From: an uncultured Eubacterium sp.
GTDB taxonomy: Bacteria > Bacillota > Clostridia > Lachnospirales > Lachnospiraceae
Direction: 5' to 3'
Length of the DNA stretch: 26,224 bases
Assembly: GCA_910577225.1 (NCBI GenBank)
Contig: CAJTMV010000047.1
Location: 1 to 26,224, forward strand
The notes under the pieces were generated by a model that saw nothing but the letters and a program-made list of their open reading frames with translations, did not search any database and had not been told where the DNA came from. A program made the position numbers and the translations under genes. Positions 1 to 6,870 of this stretch are shown here, in pieces; the stretch's first letter is position 1; each line of letters opens with the position of its first letter.

Positions 1-285
1 AGCCTTGGCAGGAAGGAATTATCATGCAGTGAAAATACGATACCGCTTACCCCGAAAGAGTTTCTTTTAATGTGTGCCTTTTTGGAAAAGCCGGATACAA
101 TCCTTACCCGTGAACAGCTTATGCAGAAAGTATGGGAAACAGATGCCCCTATTGAGCAGGGCAATGTCGATAATTATGTATATTTTCTCCGCAAGCGCCT
201 GCGGACGCTGAACAGCGGCTGCTCCATTACAGCATCCTACGGTTCGGGGTATTTACTGGAGGTCTGCCATGATAAGAAACCTTAA
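1..285 (+). CDS. Response regulator, OmpR/PhoB family (C-terminal part; gene enters from the left edge)
   Basis: The reading frame is open from base 1, so this is the 3' end of a longer gene. The visible 94 residues form a winged-helix DNA-binding domain of the OmpR/PhoB type: the LTPKEFLL helix, then LTREQLMQKVW, then the VDNYVYFLRKRL recognition helix and a C-terminal wing ending GSGYLLEV. The phosphoacceptor receiver domain lies outside the window. The stop codon overlaps the start of the histidine kinase by 17 bp, the usual arrangement for a translationally coupled sensor/regulator pair. The ATG at base 70 lies inside the domain and is not the real start. The regulated genes cannot be deduced. 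Confidence 0.9.
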   Translation, partial: SLGRKELSCSENTIPLTPKEFLLMCAFLEKPDTILTREQLMQKVWETDAPIEQGNVDNYVYFLRKRLRTLNSGCSITASYGSGYLLEVCHDKKP

Positions 286-1558
286 ACGGAAATTGTATTT
301 CCTTTTTGCCAGCAGCATCATGCTTGTCTTTACAATCGTATTTTTCCTGCTGGCATCCGAAAATATAGAAACCATGCAGAATGCGGAGCTGAATTTTGTA
401 AACAGGCAGGCCACCAACCTCACCCTGCTTTTTGAAAGTTCTACAAACTATGCGGAAAATTTGGGGATATGTGAAAAGAAGTATGATTATGCTTTCCGCT
501 TATTTACAGAACACGAGAAACTTCTCTATGAAAGCGCTAATATAAAAGATGCAGCCGAAACAATCGATCTCTTTCTGGAGTCCCTGAAATCCATAGAATC
601 CACCTACAGCAATGAGTCCGGCTACAGCAACCAGAGCGGAACCCATACATTCCGCTCTGTAAATGGCAGGCCATATTATGGCATACTCTGTTCCATTTAC
701 ACCAATGAGGGATACCTGAATCTTGCCATAGTAAAAGAGAAAAGCAGGATAACAGATTTTTCCTCCACAATCATGCATTATTTTCTGATATGGCTCATAG
801 TCCTTATCGCCGTCCTGTTTGTATCAGTCCTGATCATCCGGCAGGCAATGAAGCCTACTGAAAAAGCCATGCAGAGCCAGAAAAATTTTATTGCTGCCGC
901 ATCCCATGAATTAAAGACACCACTGGCAGTCCTGCTGACTGCGACTGATGCCATTGAGAGTTCTCCCGGCTGTACTTCACATATAAAAAATCATGTCGCC
1001 CTCATGGATACAGAAATTTCACGCATGGCGAGGCTGATCCAGGATCTGCTCCTGCTTTCTTCCATCGATACAGGGAACTGGATGTTCCATAAATCAAAAA
1101 TAAACGTGGACACTCTGCTTATCAGCCTATATGAAAAATTTGAGATTATCTGTCAAAAGAAATCCATTGACCTGCAGATAAGGATGCCGGATGAATGTTT
1201 CCCACCTCTTTTCTCTGACGAAGACCGTCTGAGCCAGATCATCAGTATTTTTCTGGACAATGCGATTTCCTATTCACCGGAACAATCTTCTATTTTGCTA
1301 GATGCTTGCATCAAAAAGAATCATCTGTCCATCCGCATCACAGATCACGGCATCGGAATCAGCGCGGAAGATAAGAAACATATATTTGACCGCTTTTATC
1401 GCTGCGATAAGTCACGCACCCAAAAAGGCCACTACGGATTAGGTCTTAGCGTTGCAAACGAACTGGTCTCACTCCTTGACGGGAAGATCTATGTAAGCGA
1501 TACTCCTGGGGGCGGATGCACTTTCACGATTACTATACCCTGGAACATTGCAGAATAG
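269..1558 (+). CDS. Sensor histidine kinase (HisKA/HATPase_c)
   Basis: This 429-residue membrane sensor kinase is the partner of the upstream response regulator. One transmembrane segment lies at about residues 9-29 and a second at about 168-192, enclosing an extracellular sensor region of about 140 residues with no recognisable domain. The phosphoacceptor motif SHELKTPLA follows in the HisKA domain. The ATPase domain has an N box (FLDNAISYSP), a G1 box (DHGIGIS), an F box (IFDRFYR) and a G2 box (GLGLSVA). The start ATG is preceded by GGAGG at 258-262 and overlaps the regulator's end. No HAMP domain is obvious between TM2 and the HisKA domain. The stop codon lies inside the loop of the downstream terminator hairpin. 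The signal sensed is unknown. Confidence 0.93.
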   Translation: MIRNLKRKLYFLFASSIMLVFTIVFFLLASENIETMQNAELNFVNRQATNLTLLFESSTNYAENLGICEKKYDYAFRLFTEHEKLLYESANIKDAAETIDLFLESLKSIESTYSNESGYSNQSGTHTFRSVNGRPYYGILCSIYTNEGYLNLAIVKEKSRITDFSSTIMHYFLIWLIVLIAVLFVSVLIIRQAMKPTEKAMQSQKNFIAAASHELKTPLAVLLTATDAIESSPGCTSHIKNHVALMDTEISRMARLIQDLLLLSSIDTGNWMFHKSKINVDTLLISLYEKFEIICQKKSIDLQIRMPDECFPPLFSDEDRLSQIISIFLDNAISYSPEQSSILLDACIKKNHLSIRITDHGIGISAEDKKHIFDRFYRCDKSRTQKGHYGLGLSVANELVSLLDGKIYVSDTPGGGCTFTITIPWNIAE

Positions 1559-1586
1559 TTAACACTTCTGCAATGTTCCGTTTTTA
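1542..1586 (+). terminator. Rho-independent terminator of the first two-component operon
   Basis: A perfect 14-bp stem (1542-1555 pairs with 1566-1579) with a 10-nt loop is followed by G and five T residues. The left arm lies within the last codons of the histidine kinase gene, so stop codon and terminator overlap. Confidence 0.93.
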
Positions 1587-1676
1587 AAATTCAGGCAGTA
1601 AAGCCTGGCAGAGAGATTGGATTTGGTAAAGCGGCGAAGGAATTGGGAGTCAGCACTGCGGACGCAGAACGTGGGA

Positions 1677-1705
1677 TTGCTTTTCGTAATTGGGTATGGT
1701 ATAAT
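1677..1705 (+). promoter_or_regulatory. Sigma-A promoter of the methyltransferase gene
   Basis: TTGCTT at 1677-1682 and TATAAT at 1700-1705 are separated by exactly 17 bp, and TGG just before the -10 resembles an extended -10. Transcription would start near 1712. Any start codon upstream of that, such as the in-frame TTG at 1643, is therefore excluded for this promoter. Confidence 0.8.
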
Positions 1706-1750
1706 TTTCACCAGTACAAACCGATAAATCGGGATTTATGGAGGCAAAGA

Positions 1751-2545
1751 GTGAAAAATTATGTTGTTGAAAGCTATGAGAAATACCGTGAGGAAGATAG
1801 ATTATCTACAAATAATGCTCGAAAAATCGAATTTCTGACCACAATAAAAGTTCTGGACAATTTGATAACCGAAAAGAAGACGATTCTTGATTGCGCAGCG
1901 GGAACAGGAATTTATTCTTTTCATTTTGCAGATAAAGGACATATCGTTACTGCAACAGATATTACGCCAAGACATATAGAAGTTATTCAAACCATTCTAA
2001 GGGATAAGCCTTACAAAATGAAAACAGCGATTCTTGATGCGACTGACATGAGTATATTTGAAGACGAAAGCTTTGACGTCGTATTAAATATGGGGCCATT
2101 TTATCATTTGGTGAATATTTCCGACAGGCAAAAATGTATAAAGGAATCCTTGCGGGTATTAAAAAAGAATGGTTTTTTGATTACAGCATATATTCCGAGA
2201 TACTTTGTGTTCCAATATGTAGCTACACAGAACAAAGATTTTTTAGATGCAACGCTTGCCAAACAGATTACTCAGACAGGTGAACTTCATCACGATGATG
2301 AAAAATGTTTTTGGACAGATACCTATTATTCTACTTGTGAAGAAATGGAACAATTATACCAGCAATATGATATTTCTGTGATCGACCACTTTGCACAGGA
2401 TGGTCTGACAGCGTGTTTTTCAGAAAAAATTGATCAGTGGACTGATCAGGAATTTAAGATCTGGTGTGATTACCACTATGACATTTGCAGGGAAAGATCC
2501 ATACTTGGTGCAAGTAATCATGTAATCATCATAGGGCGAAAATAA
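1751..2545 (+). CDS. Class I SAM-dependent methyltransferase
   Basis: This predicted cytosolic enzyme of 264 residues transfers a methyl group from S-adenosylmethionine; the substrate is unknown. The SAM-binding motif I is ILDCAAGTGIYSFHF, followed by the acidic end of strand beta2 (VTATDIT) and a motif IV-like segment (FDVVLNMGPFYHL). This pattern is common in small-molecule methyltransferases of the UbiE/Methyltransf_11 type. I chose the GTG at 1751 because GGAGG lies at 1740-1744 and a strong promoter ends at 1705. The frame is open further upstream, but those residues precede the transcription start. The gene is visibly more AT-rich than the chromosome to its right and is followed by a broken transposase gene, which suggests horizontal acquisition or rearrangement. 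Confidence 0.85.
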   Translation: MKNYVVESYEKYREEDRLSTNNARKIEFLTTIKVLDNLITEKKTILDCAAGTGIYSFHFADKGHIVTATDITPRHIEVIQTILRDKPYKMKTAILDATDMSIFEDESFDVVLNMGPFYHLVNISDRQKCIKESLRVLKKNGFLITAYIPRYFVFQYVATQNKDFLDATLAKQITQTGELHHDDEKCFWTDTYYSTCEEMEQLYQQYDISVIDHFAQDGLTACFSEKIDQWTDQEFKIWCDYHYDICRERSILGASNHVIIIGRK

Positions 2546-2556
2546 ATTCCAGTTTA

Positions 2557-2670
2557 TCAGTCTAATGTGCCTTCACTGATCCTGTATTTTATGGCTGCAT
2601 CGCTTTTATTTATTTCATTGTTGTAAATTTGTCTGCCGATGTCTGACCGTTCTTGCCTGCTGTACCCCAT
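2557..2670 (-). pseudogene. Transposase N-terminal fragment (IS3 OrfA-like helix-turn-helix)
   Basis: A minus-strand ATG at 2670 with an upstream AGGAGG encodes 37 residues beginning MGYSRQERSDIGRQIY and continuing with a helix-turn-helix-like stretch (SDAAIKYRISEGTLD). From memory this resembles the start of OrfA-type transposase proteins of clostridial insertion sequences. The frame stops a few bases from the end of the neighbouring methyltransferase gene, where a transposase would normally run on, so it is a truncated remnant. The same frame is open further upstream (to 2793), but that part has no ribosome binding site and does not look like protein. Confidence 0.6.
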
Positions 2671-2814
2671 TGGCAAACCTCCTGTTCCTTTCGTAGGGAA
2701 TGATGTCCATATACAATACAGACCGCGTTTCATCTTATCCTGTATCCTGTCTAATTTCTCCCCTCCGTGTCCAGTTTTCGCGTACCACTTCATTCACTCA
2801 CAGGACAGTTACTA

Positions 2815-2843
2815 TTGACACCCTGCCAGCCATCAGGTAAGAT
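2815..2843 (+). promoter_or_regulatory. Sigma-A promoter of the amidase gene
   Basis: A consensus -35 TTGACA (2815-2820) and a -10 TAAGAT (2838-2843) are 17 bp apart. The position supports translation from the ATG at 2881 rather than from the upstream in-frame start at 2767. Confidence 0.8.
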
Positions 2844-2880
2844 AGAAAAAACACCACGGCACAGAAAGGAACCCTTATAC

Positions 2881-4107
2881 ATGTTTCAGAGAAAATTATT
2901 TCAAAAAAAACTCATCACCAGCGTGCTGACGCTTTGTATGCTGACAGGCAGTCCCGGCAGCCTGAACGCAGCGTCCGCACTACCGGCAGAACCGGTTCCG
3001 GTACAGGAATCTTTCGATTACCCTATTACTGCGCAGACGAACAAACAATCCTCGCAATCGATCCGGATTACCTGGGATTCTTCCAAAGACGCGCTCGTAA
3101 AATATTACTACGTTCTGCGTCGAAATATGAAAAACAGCATTGGAAACGGCGCATGGAAAACGATCGCACAGATCGAATCTGACGGTATAAGCGGCGGCCC
3201 TTCTTATTCCTATACAGATCAGCTGGCAAAAGATACTCCGCAACAATACGAATACAAAATCTGTCTGCTGACAAAAGATGGGACGACAGATACCAGAGAT
3301 GCAAACTACGCATCCATAACCAATGATGCTGCCGTACCAGGGTCAAATATTAAAGTATGTATCGATCCGGGTCATTACGGCACGCTGAACAATAATTATG
3401 AATATACCGGAGCGGATGGAAATTATCCCTATTCTGAAGCAGTCTTTAACCTGGAAATCGCCAAAGAACTGCAGAAAGAGTTGAAAAACGCATACGGAAT
3501 TGACAGTTATCTGACGCGTACCAGCTCGTCCATCCGTCTGGTATACGATGGAAAAAATTATAAAAACGAAAACCTGGATACGAAAAATATCGCGATTCGC
3601 GGATATGCCGCAAAACAGCAGAACTGTGATCTGTTTCTTTCGCTGCATACAAACTCCACAAGCCGCCAGAAAAAAATCTGGAGCCAGCCAAAAAGCATTA
3701 ACAAGGCTTATGTATTTGTCAACCGTACCGCCCATAAGAGCGGCCAGGGCATGAAGATTGCAAATGCCATCGGTGTCAGCCTTACGGAATACAATCAGGA
3801 ATCCGGCATACAGACAGCCGGCTTTATTACAAGAACCAAAAACAAAGCTGCAGCATTTTCTTCCGCAAACAACGATTCTTCCAAAACAAACGGCACCGTT
3901 ATCCATCGCAAAAGCAGTTCCGGCAGCGATTATTATGGCGTATTAAGAGGCGCAGCCGCAGATGGAATTCCCGGCATTTTGGTCGAACATGCCTTCCACG
4001 CCACACAGATTGTCAGAAAACGTGCCGCAAGTTCATCAGATCTTTCAGAAAACTGGGCGGCCTGCGACGCGTACGGGATTGCACTGGGATATGGATTTAT
4101 AAAATAA
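2881..4107 (+). CDS. Secreted N-acetylmuramoyl-L-alanine amidase (Amidase_3)
   Basis: This is a peptidoglycan hydrolase predicted to cleave the bond between N-acetylmuramic acid and L-alanine of the stem peptide, outside the membrane. The 408 residues comprise a signal peptide (basic MFQRKLFQKK, a hydrophobic core to about residue 22, a likely cleavage near LNA-AS at 30-31), a fibronectin III-like region at about 58-150, and the Amidase_3 catalytic domain from about 157. Zinc ligands fit His165 (DPGHYG), Glu186 (YSEAVFN) and His256 (LSLHTNS). The catalytic glutamate fits Glu369 (LVEHAFH). The start is supported by an AGAAAGGA site and by the promoter at 2815-2843. The fibronectin-like region is judged from its strand pattern and is less certain. 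The gene is monocistronic and ends at a bidirectional hairpin. Confidence 0.9.
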   Translation: MFQRKLFQKKLITSVLTLCMLTGSPGSLNAASALPAEPVPVQESFDYPITAQTNKQSSQSIRITWDSSKDALVKYYYVLRRNMKNSIGNGAWKTIAQIESDGISGGPSYSYTDQLAKDTPQQYEYKICLLTKDGTTDTRDANYASITNDAAVPGSNIKVCIDPGHYGTLNNNYEYTGADGNYPYSEAVFNLEIAKELQKELKNAYGIDSYLTRTSSSIRLVYDGKNYKNENLDTKNIAIRGYAAKQQNCDLFLSLHTNSTSRQKKIWSQPKSINKAYVFVNRTAHKSGQGMKIANAIGVSLTEYNQESGIQTAGFITRTKNKAAAFSSANNDSSKTNGTVIHRKSSSGSDYYGVLRGAAADGIPGILVEHAFHATQIVRKRAASSSDLSENWAACDAYGIALGYGFIK

Positions 4108-4130
4108 AAAAGCAGGAAAAGCTCCTTTTG

Positions 4131-4163
4131 AAAAACGCCAGATGAGATGCTCATCTGGCGTTT
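4131..4163. terminator. Bidirectional terminator between convergent genes
   Basis: A 14-bp perfect stem (4133-4146 with 4150-4163) closes a 3-nt loop between the amidase gene and the convergent minus-strand gene. Read on the minus strand the stem ends in GTTTTT, so it is the better terminator for the minus-strand gene. On the plus strand only three T residues follow. Confidence 0.85.
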
Positions 4164-4175
4164 GACACTCTGGAA

Positions 4176-4853
4176 TTAAATACTGTAATCCAGCCCATAT
4201 CCGTGATTTGTGTGATCTTCTTCTTTGATCTTCGACCAGTCGATCTGGTTCATATTTTTGATCAGGTCATCGAACGAAGCGCCCGATACCTGTGTCCTTT
4301 GCGAACGAATGGTAAGATCTTTCAGATCCTTATTCTGTTCTTTTGCCTTTTCGATACGGTCTCTTTGGGCTGAGCTCATTTTCTCAAGCCCTGCAAAGTA
4401 AGAAGTGGTACCGTCGCTGTTAAACGAGATGCCGATTTTGGTAATGTCCCCTTTTGCTGATGTCGGGCCAAACCCATAGTGCTTGCTGATCTGCTCTGAC
4501 ATACGGACAGCTCCCTGTATCTTGTCCATATATTGTTTCTCGTATTTTTTGTCAGAAGCCATTTTTTCCAGCTCATCTGCAGAAAACAGCACCGAAAATT
4601 CTTTTGTGCCACGGGAAAGAATTTCTTTCGCATCGTCTCCTTTGCCGGCAACCATAAAATCCATATCCTTATTGTTCTTTTTCAGCTTCTCCAGCAAAGC
4701 CTGCGCTTTGTCTGATAATTTCGGCTGACTGACGCTGCTTTCCGTACGGTCTGTTTTACTGCCTGCACCTGTTTTTGTGTCGCTGTTTCTTCCTTTTACC
4801 GCGCTGTTATAGTAACTGCCCTGATAAGCGCTGTAACCGTTTACTCCATTCAT
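4176..4853 (-). CDS. DUF6033-like protein of unknown function
   Basis: This is a hydrophilic 225-residue protein without signal peptide or membrane segment. Residues 1-45 are rich in Ser, Gly, Asn and Thr and look disordered. From about residue 46 (LSDKAQALLEKLKK) there follows a charged region with MDFMVAGKGDDAKEIL, FSVLFSADELEKMA and KIGISFNSDGTTSYFAGLEKMS. I recognise this pattern as the DUF6033 family common in Lachnospiraceae, whose role is not known to me. The start codon follows a strong AAGGAGGATG site. Upstream are a palindrome (4879-4898) and a sigma-D-like -10 element (4901-4908) that three other hypothetical genes here share. It is a single-gene transcript ending at the hairpin at 4131-4163. 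Confidence 0.8.
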   Translation of the reverse strand: MNGVNGYSAYQGSYYNSAVKGRNSDTKTGAGSKTDRTESSVSQPKLSDKAQALLEKLKKNNKDMDFMVAGKGDDAKEILSRGTKEFSVLFSADELEKMASDKKYEKQYMDKIQGAVRMSEQISKHYGFGPTSAKGDITKIGISFNSDGTTSYFAGLEKMSSAQRDRIEKAKEQNKDLKDLTIRSQRTQVSGASFDDLIKNMNQIDWSKIKEEDHTNHGYGLDYSI

Positions 4854-4878
4854 AAGATCATCCTCCTTGAGATTTGAA

Positions 4879-4898
4879 TTTTGAAATCCCTTTCAAAA
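4879..4898. repeat. Short palindrome at the predicted transcription start of the DUF6033-like gene
   Basis: TTTTGAAA and TTTCAAAA are perfect 8-bp inverted repeats around a 4-bp centre. The element begins only a few bases downstream of the predicted -10 box, so it could be an operator or a 5' hairpin of the mRNA. Confidence 0.5.
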
Positions 4899-4900
4899 CT

Positions 4901-4928
4901 ATATCGTCATTTTCAAACAGATAGTTTA
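4901..4928 (-). promoter_or_regulatory. Sigma-D/sigma-28-like promoter of the DUF6033-like gene
   Basis: On the minus strand TAAA is followed after 16 bp by GACGATAT (4901-4908). The Bacillus subtilis sigma-D consensus is TAAA, 14-16 bp, GCCGATAT, so this site matches the -35 fully and the -10 at 7 of 8 positions. The -10 lies 48 bp from the start codon. No convincing sigma-A promoter was seen here. Confidence 0.6.
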
Positions 4929-4997
4929 CAGATATGTGCCAGTTTCTTCCATCATTCCTGCATTTATGTGTTTCCATAATCGCATGTTTCCAAAGCG

Positions 4998-5798
4998 TTA
5001 TGGCCGTAATCCCATGCCGCCTTCCAGTGTAAGCGTCTCGCCGGTCAGATATTTAAAATCCGGAGACGCCAACTGCACGCAGACACGTCCGATCTCAAGC
5101 TCTGAATCCCCGTAATGTCCTGCCGGCGGCATTTTTACATTTTCTTTGAACGCTTCAGGATATGCCTGTTTAAACTGTTCCAGCTGCGCGGTCCATGCCA
5201 GCGGACAGATGATATTGACATTGATGCCGTCTTTTGCCCATTCGGTAGCGGCTACGCGCGTCAGACCGCGAATGCCTTCTTTTGCAGCCGCATACGCACA
5301 CTGTCCAAAGTTTCCGAACAGTCCTGCGCCAGACGCAAAATTAATGACCGTTCCCTTCGTCTCTTTCAGATGCGGATAGCATGCTTTCATATAGTAAAAA
5401 GCCGCATACAGACCGGAATACACCGCCAGATGAAACTGCTCGGTCGTATGATCGGCGAGCGGAACTCCGGATGCAGACGCCTGTGCGTTATTGATCAGTA
5501 CATCGATACTTCCAAACGTATCGATCGTTTTTTGCACTACATTCGCAACAACCGCTTCATTATCCGCTCCTGCATTTACATCTGCCTGTACGGTCAGCAC
5601 TGAAATCCCATACAGACGCTCGAGTTCTTCTTTTGCATCTTCCAGCTTTTTGACGTTTCGTCCGGTAATTACAAGATTCGCGCCTTCTTTTGCATACGCT
5701 GTCGCAATGCCATAGCCAATAGAACCGCATCTGCCGTCGCTAAGCACCGCCCGTCCTGCACCTGTGATAATTGCTGTCTTTCCTTTTAAAAAGCTCAT
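4998..5798 (-). CDS. Short-chain dehydrogenase/reductase (SDR)
   Basis: This 266-residue cytosolic NAD(P)-dependent oxidoreductase has an unknown substrate. The Rossmann fold starts at residue 8. The dinucleotide motif TGAG (12-15) is separated from the rest of the glycine motif (GSIGYG, 25-30) by an insert of about nine residues. NNAQ (103-106) replaces the usual NNAG. The catalytic residues fit Ser156, Tyr169 and Lys173 (YAAAK). The usual PG after the catalytic helix is PL (ICPLAWT, about 197-203). The C-terminus ends in the typical LTGETLTLEGG. A good ribosome binding site (GGGAGGATT) supports the start. It stands alone with its own sigma-A promoter. Steroid or polyol dehydrogenases are possible roles, but nothing visible decides this. 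Confidence 0.85.
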   Translation of the reverse strand: MSFLKGKTAIITGAGRAVLSDGRCGSIGYGIATAYAKEGANLVITGRNVKKLEDAKEELERLYGISVLTVQADVNAGADNEAVVANVVQKTIDTFGSIDVLINNAQASASGVPLADHTTEQFHLAVYSGLYAAFYYMKACYPHLKETKGTVINFASGAGLFGNFGQCAYAAAKEGIRGLTRVAATEWAKDGINVNIICPLAWTAQLEQFKQAYPEAFKENVKMPPAGHYGDSELEIGRVCVQLASPDFKYLTGETLTLEGGMGLRP

Positions 5799-5830
5799 AA
5801 TAATCCTCCCTGACAGTTTCTTTTTATTTT

Positions 5831-5859
5831 ATTGTAAACGATCTGACTGCAACAATCAA
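5831..5859 (-). promoter_or_regulatory. Sigma-A promoter of the SDR gene
   Basis: On the minus strand TTGATT (5854-5859) and TACAAT (5831-5836) are 17 bp apart, about 33 bp upstream of the start codon. Confidence 0.65.
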
Positions 5860-5979
5860 GTCATGTTTCTGCGGTTGTGTGGATTGGGATTTATGGAATA
5901 GTCAAAGTTAACGATGCATTCGCCTGGTGTGAACAGTAACGTTTGGTCGGCACAGTCCCATGCCGGCTGCCCCAAAGCC

Positions 5980-6008
5980 TTGACTTTCTATATCGATTAT
6001 AATATAAT
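5980..6008 (+). promoter_or_regulatory. Sigma-A promoter of the LUD-domain gene
   Basis: TTGACT (5980-5985) and TATAAT (6003-6008) are separated by 17 bp. A second overlapping TATAAT at 5998-6003 has too short a spacing. Transcription would begin near 6015. Confidence 0.8.
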
Positions 6009-6080
6009 ACCCACAATATGTATATACTAATTATAATACCGTAAAAATTTATTCCAAATATGATTTATCAGGAGAATCTT

Positions 6081-6719
6081 ATGAACCCAAAACAGACCTA
6101 TTACAAAACACAGGCAGAAACAATCATCCGGCATCTGGAAAAACGACGTATGAAAGGATATTACTGCTCTTCAAAGGAAGAAGCCCTCGATACGGCCATG
6201 TCGCTGACAGCTTCGCAGACATCCGTTTCGTTTGGCGGCTCGATGACGCTTGCTGAGACAGGTATTCTGGATGCTTTGAAAAGCAGAACCGATATCCGTC
6301 TGACTGACCGCAGTCTGGCAAAGACACCGGAGGAAATCAAACAGGCATACCGCGATTCGTTCAGTGTGGACACTTATTTTATGAGTACCAATGCCATTAC
6401 GCCTGACGGGCAGCTCGTAAACGTCGATGGGAATGGAAACCGTGTTGCCGCGCTCATCTACGGGCCGGATCAGGTGATTGTAGTCGCAGGTATGAACAAA
6501 GTAACGCCGACCGTGGAAGACGCGATCCGCCGTGTCCGCAATATCGCATCGCCGCCTAACTGCATCCGGCTCAGCAGACAGACGCCGTGCGCCGCGACCG
6601 GAGTATGTGCAGAATGTCTCGGCGACGACTGTATCTGCAGCCAGACGGTAATTACCAGACGCAGCGGCATTGTCCATCGTATCAAAGTGATACTGGTAGG
6701 CGAAGAACTCGGTTACTAA
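6081..6719 (+). CDS. LUD-domain (LutC/DUF162-like) protein
   Basis: The 212-residue protein belongs to the family annotated as lactate utilisation protein or DUF162. The typical features are TSVSFGGSMTLAETGIL near the N-terminus, the central STNAITPDGQLVNVDGNGNRVAALIYGP split around residue 115, and a C-terminal cysteine cluster (TPCAATGVC, ECLGDDCIC) that could bind a metal or iron-sulfur centre. Family members associated with LutA/LutB take part in lactate oxidation, but no lutA or lutB is present here, so the role of this stand-alone copy is open. The ATG at 6081 is preferred over the in-frame ATG at 6060 because AGGAG lies at 6070-6074. The gene has its own promoter and terminator. Confidence 0.8.
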   Translation: MNPKQTYYKTQAETIIRHLEKRRMKGYYCSSKEEALDTAMSLTASQTSVSFGGSMTLAETGILDALKSRTDIRLTDRSLAKTPEEIKQAYRDSFSVDTYFMSTNAITPDGQLVNVDGNGNRVAALIYGPDQVIVVAGMNKVTPTVEDAIRRVRNIASPPNCIRLSRQTPCAATGVCAECLGDDCICSQTVITRRSGIVHRIKVILVGEELGY

Positions 6720-6801
6720 TACCTGTTTTTGATCCGATACATAGTGACTCCATACCATGTTTTACCGACATGCAGACAGAAGAAGCTGTTGTTTTACCCA
6801 T

Positions 6802-6865
6802 ATACAGACAGGAGAAGCTGCTGTTTGCCCGGCTTCTCCTGTCTGTATTCGTTTCTATTCTCTTT
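6802..6865 (+). terminator. Terminator after the LUD-domain gene, with a duplicated 5' arm
   Basis: A perfect 17-bp stem (6802-6818 with 6832-6848) with a 13-nt loop is followed by T-rich sequence. A degenerate copy of the left arm and loop occurs just upstream (6773-6799 compared with 6805-6830) and could pair with the same right arm with one mismatch over its first 14 bases. Confidence 0.8.
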
Positions 6866-6870
6866 CTTTG

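Noticed and set aside
2905..2912. Run of eight A residues early in the amidase gene as a possible phase-variation tract
   Set aside because: It encodes the Lys-Lys of the signal peptide's basic region. A-runs of this length are common in such genomes, unlike the G9 tract in the MBOAT gene.
3343..3906. Long minus-strand open frame (187 codons) opposite the amidase gene
   Set aside because: It is fully inside the amidase gene, which has clear catalytic motifs. The reverse frame shows no domain and is a shadow.
6171..6758. Long minus-strand open frame (195 codons) opposite the LUD-domain gene
   Set aside because: It is antisense to a gene with a recognisable family, promoter and ribosome binding site, and carries no motifs of its own.
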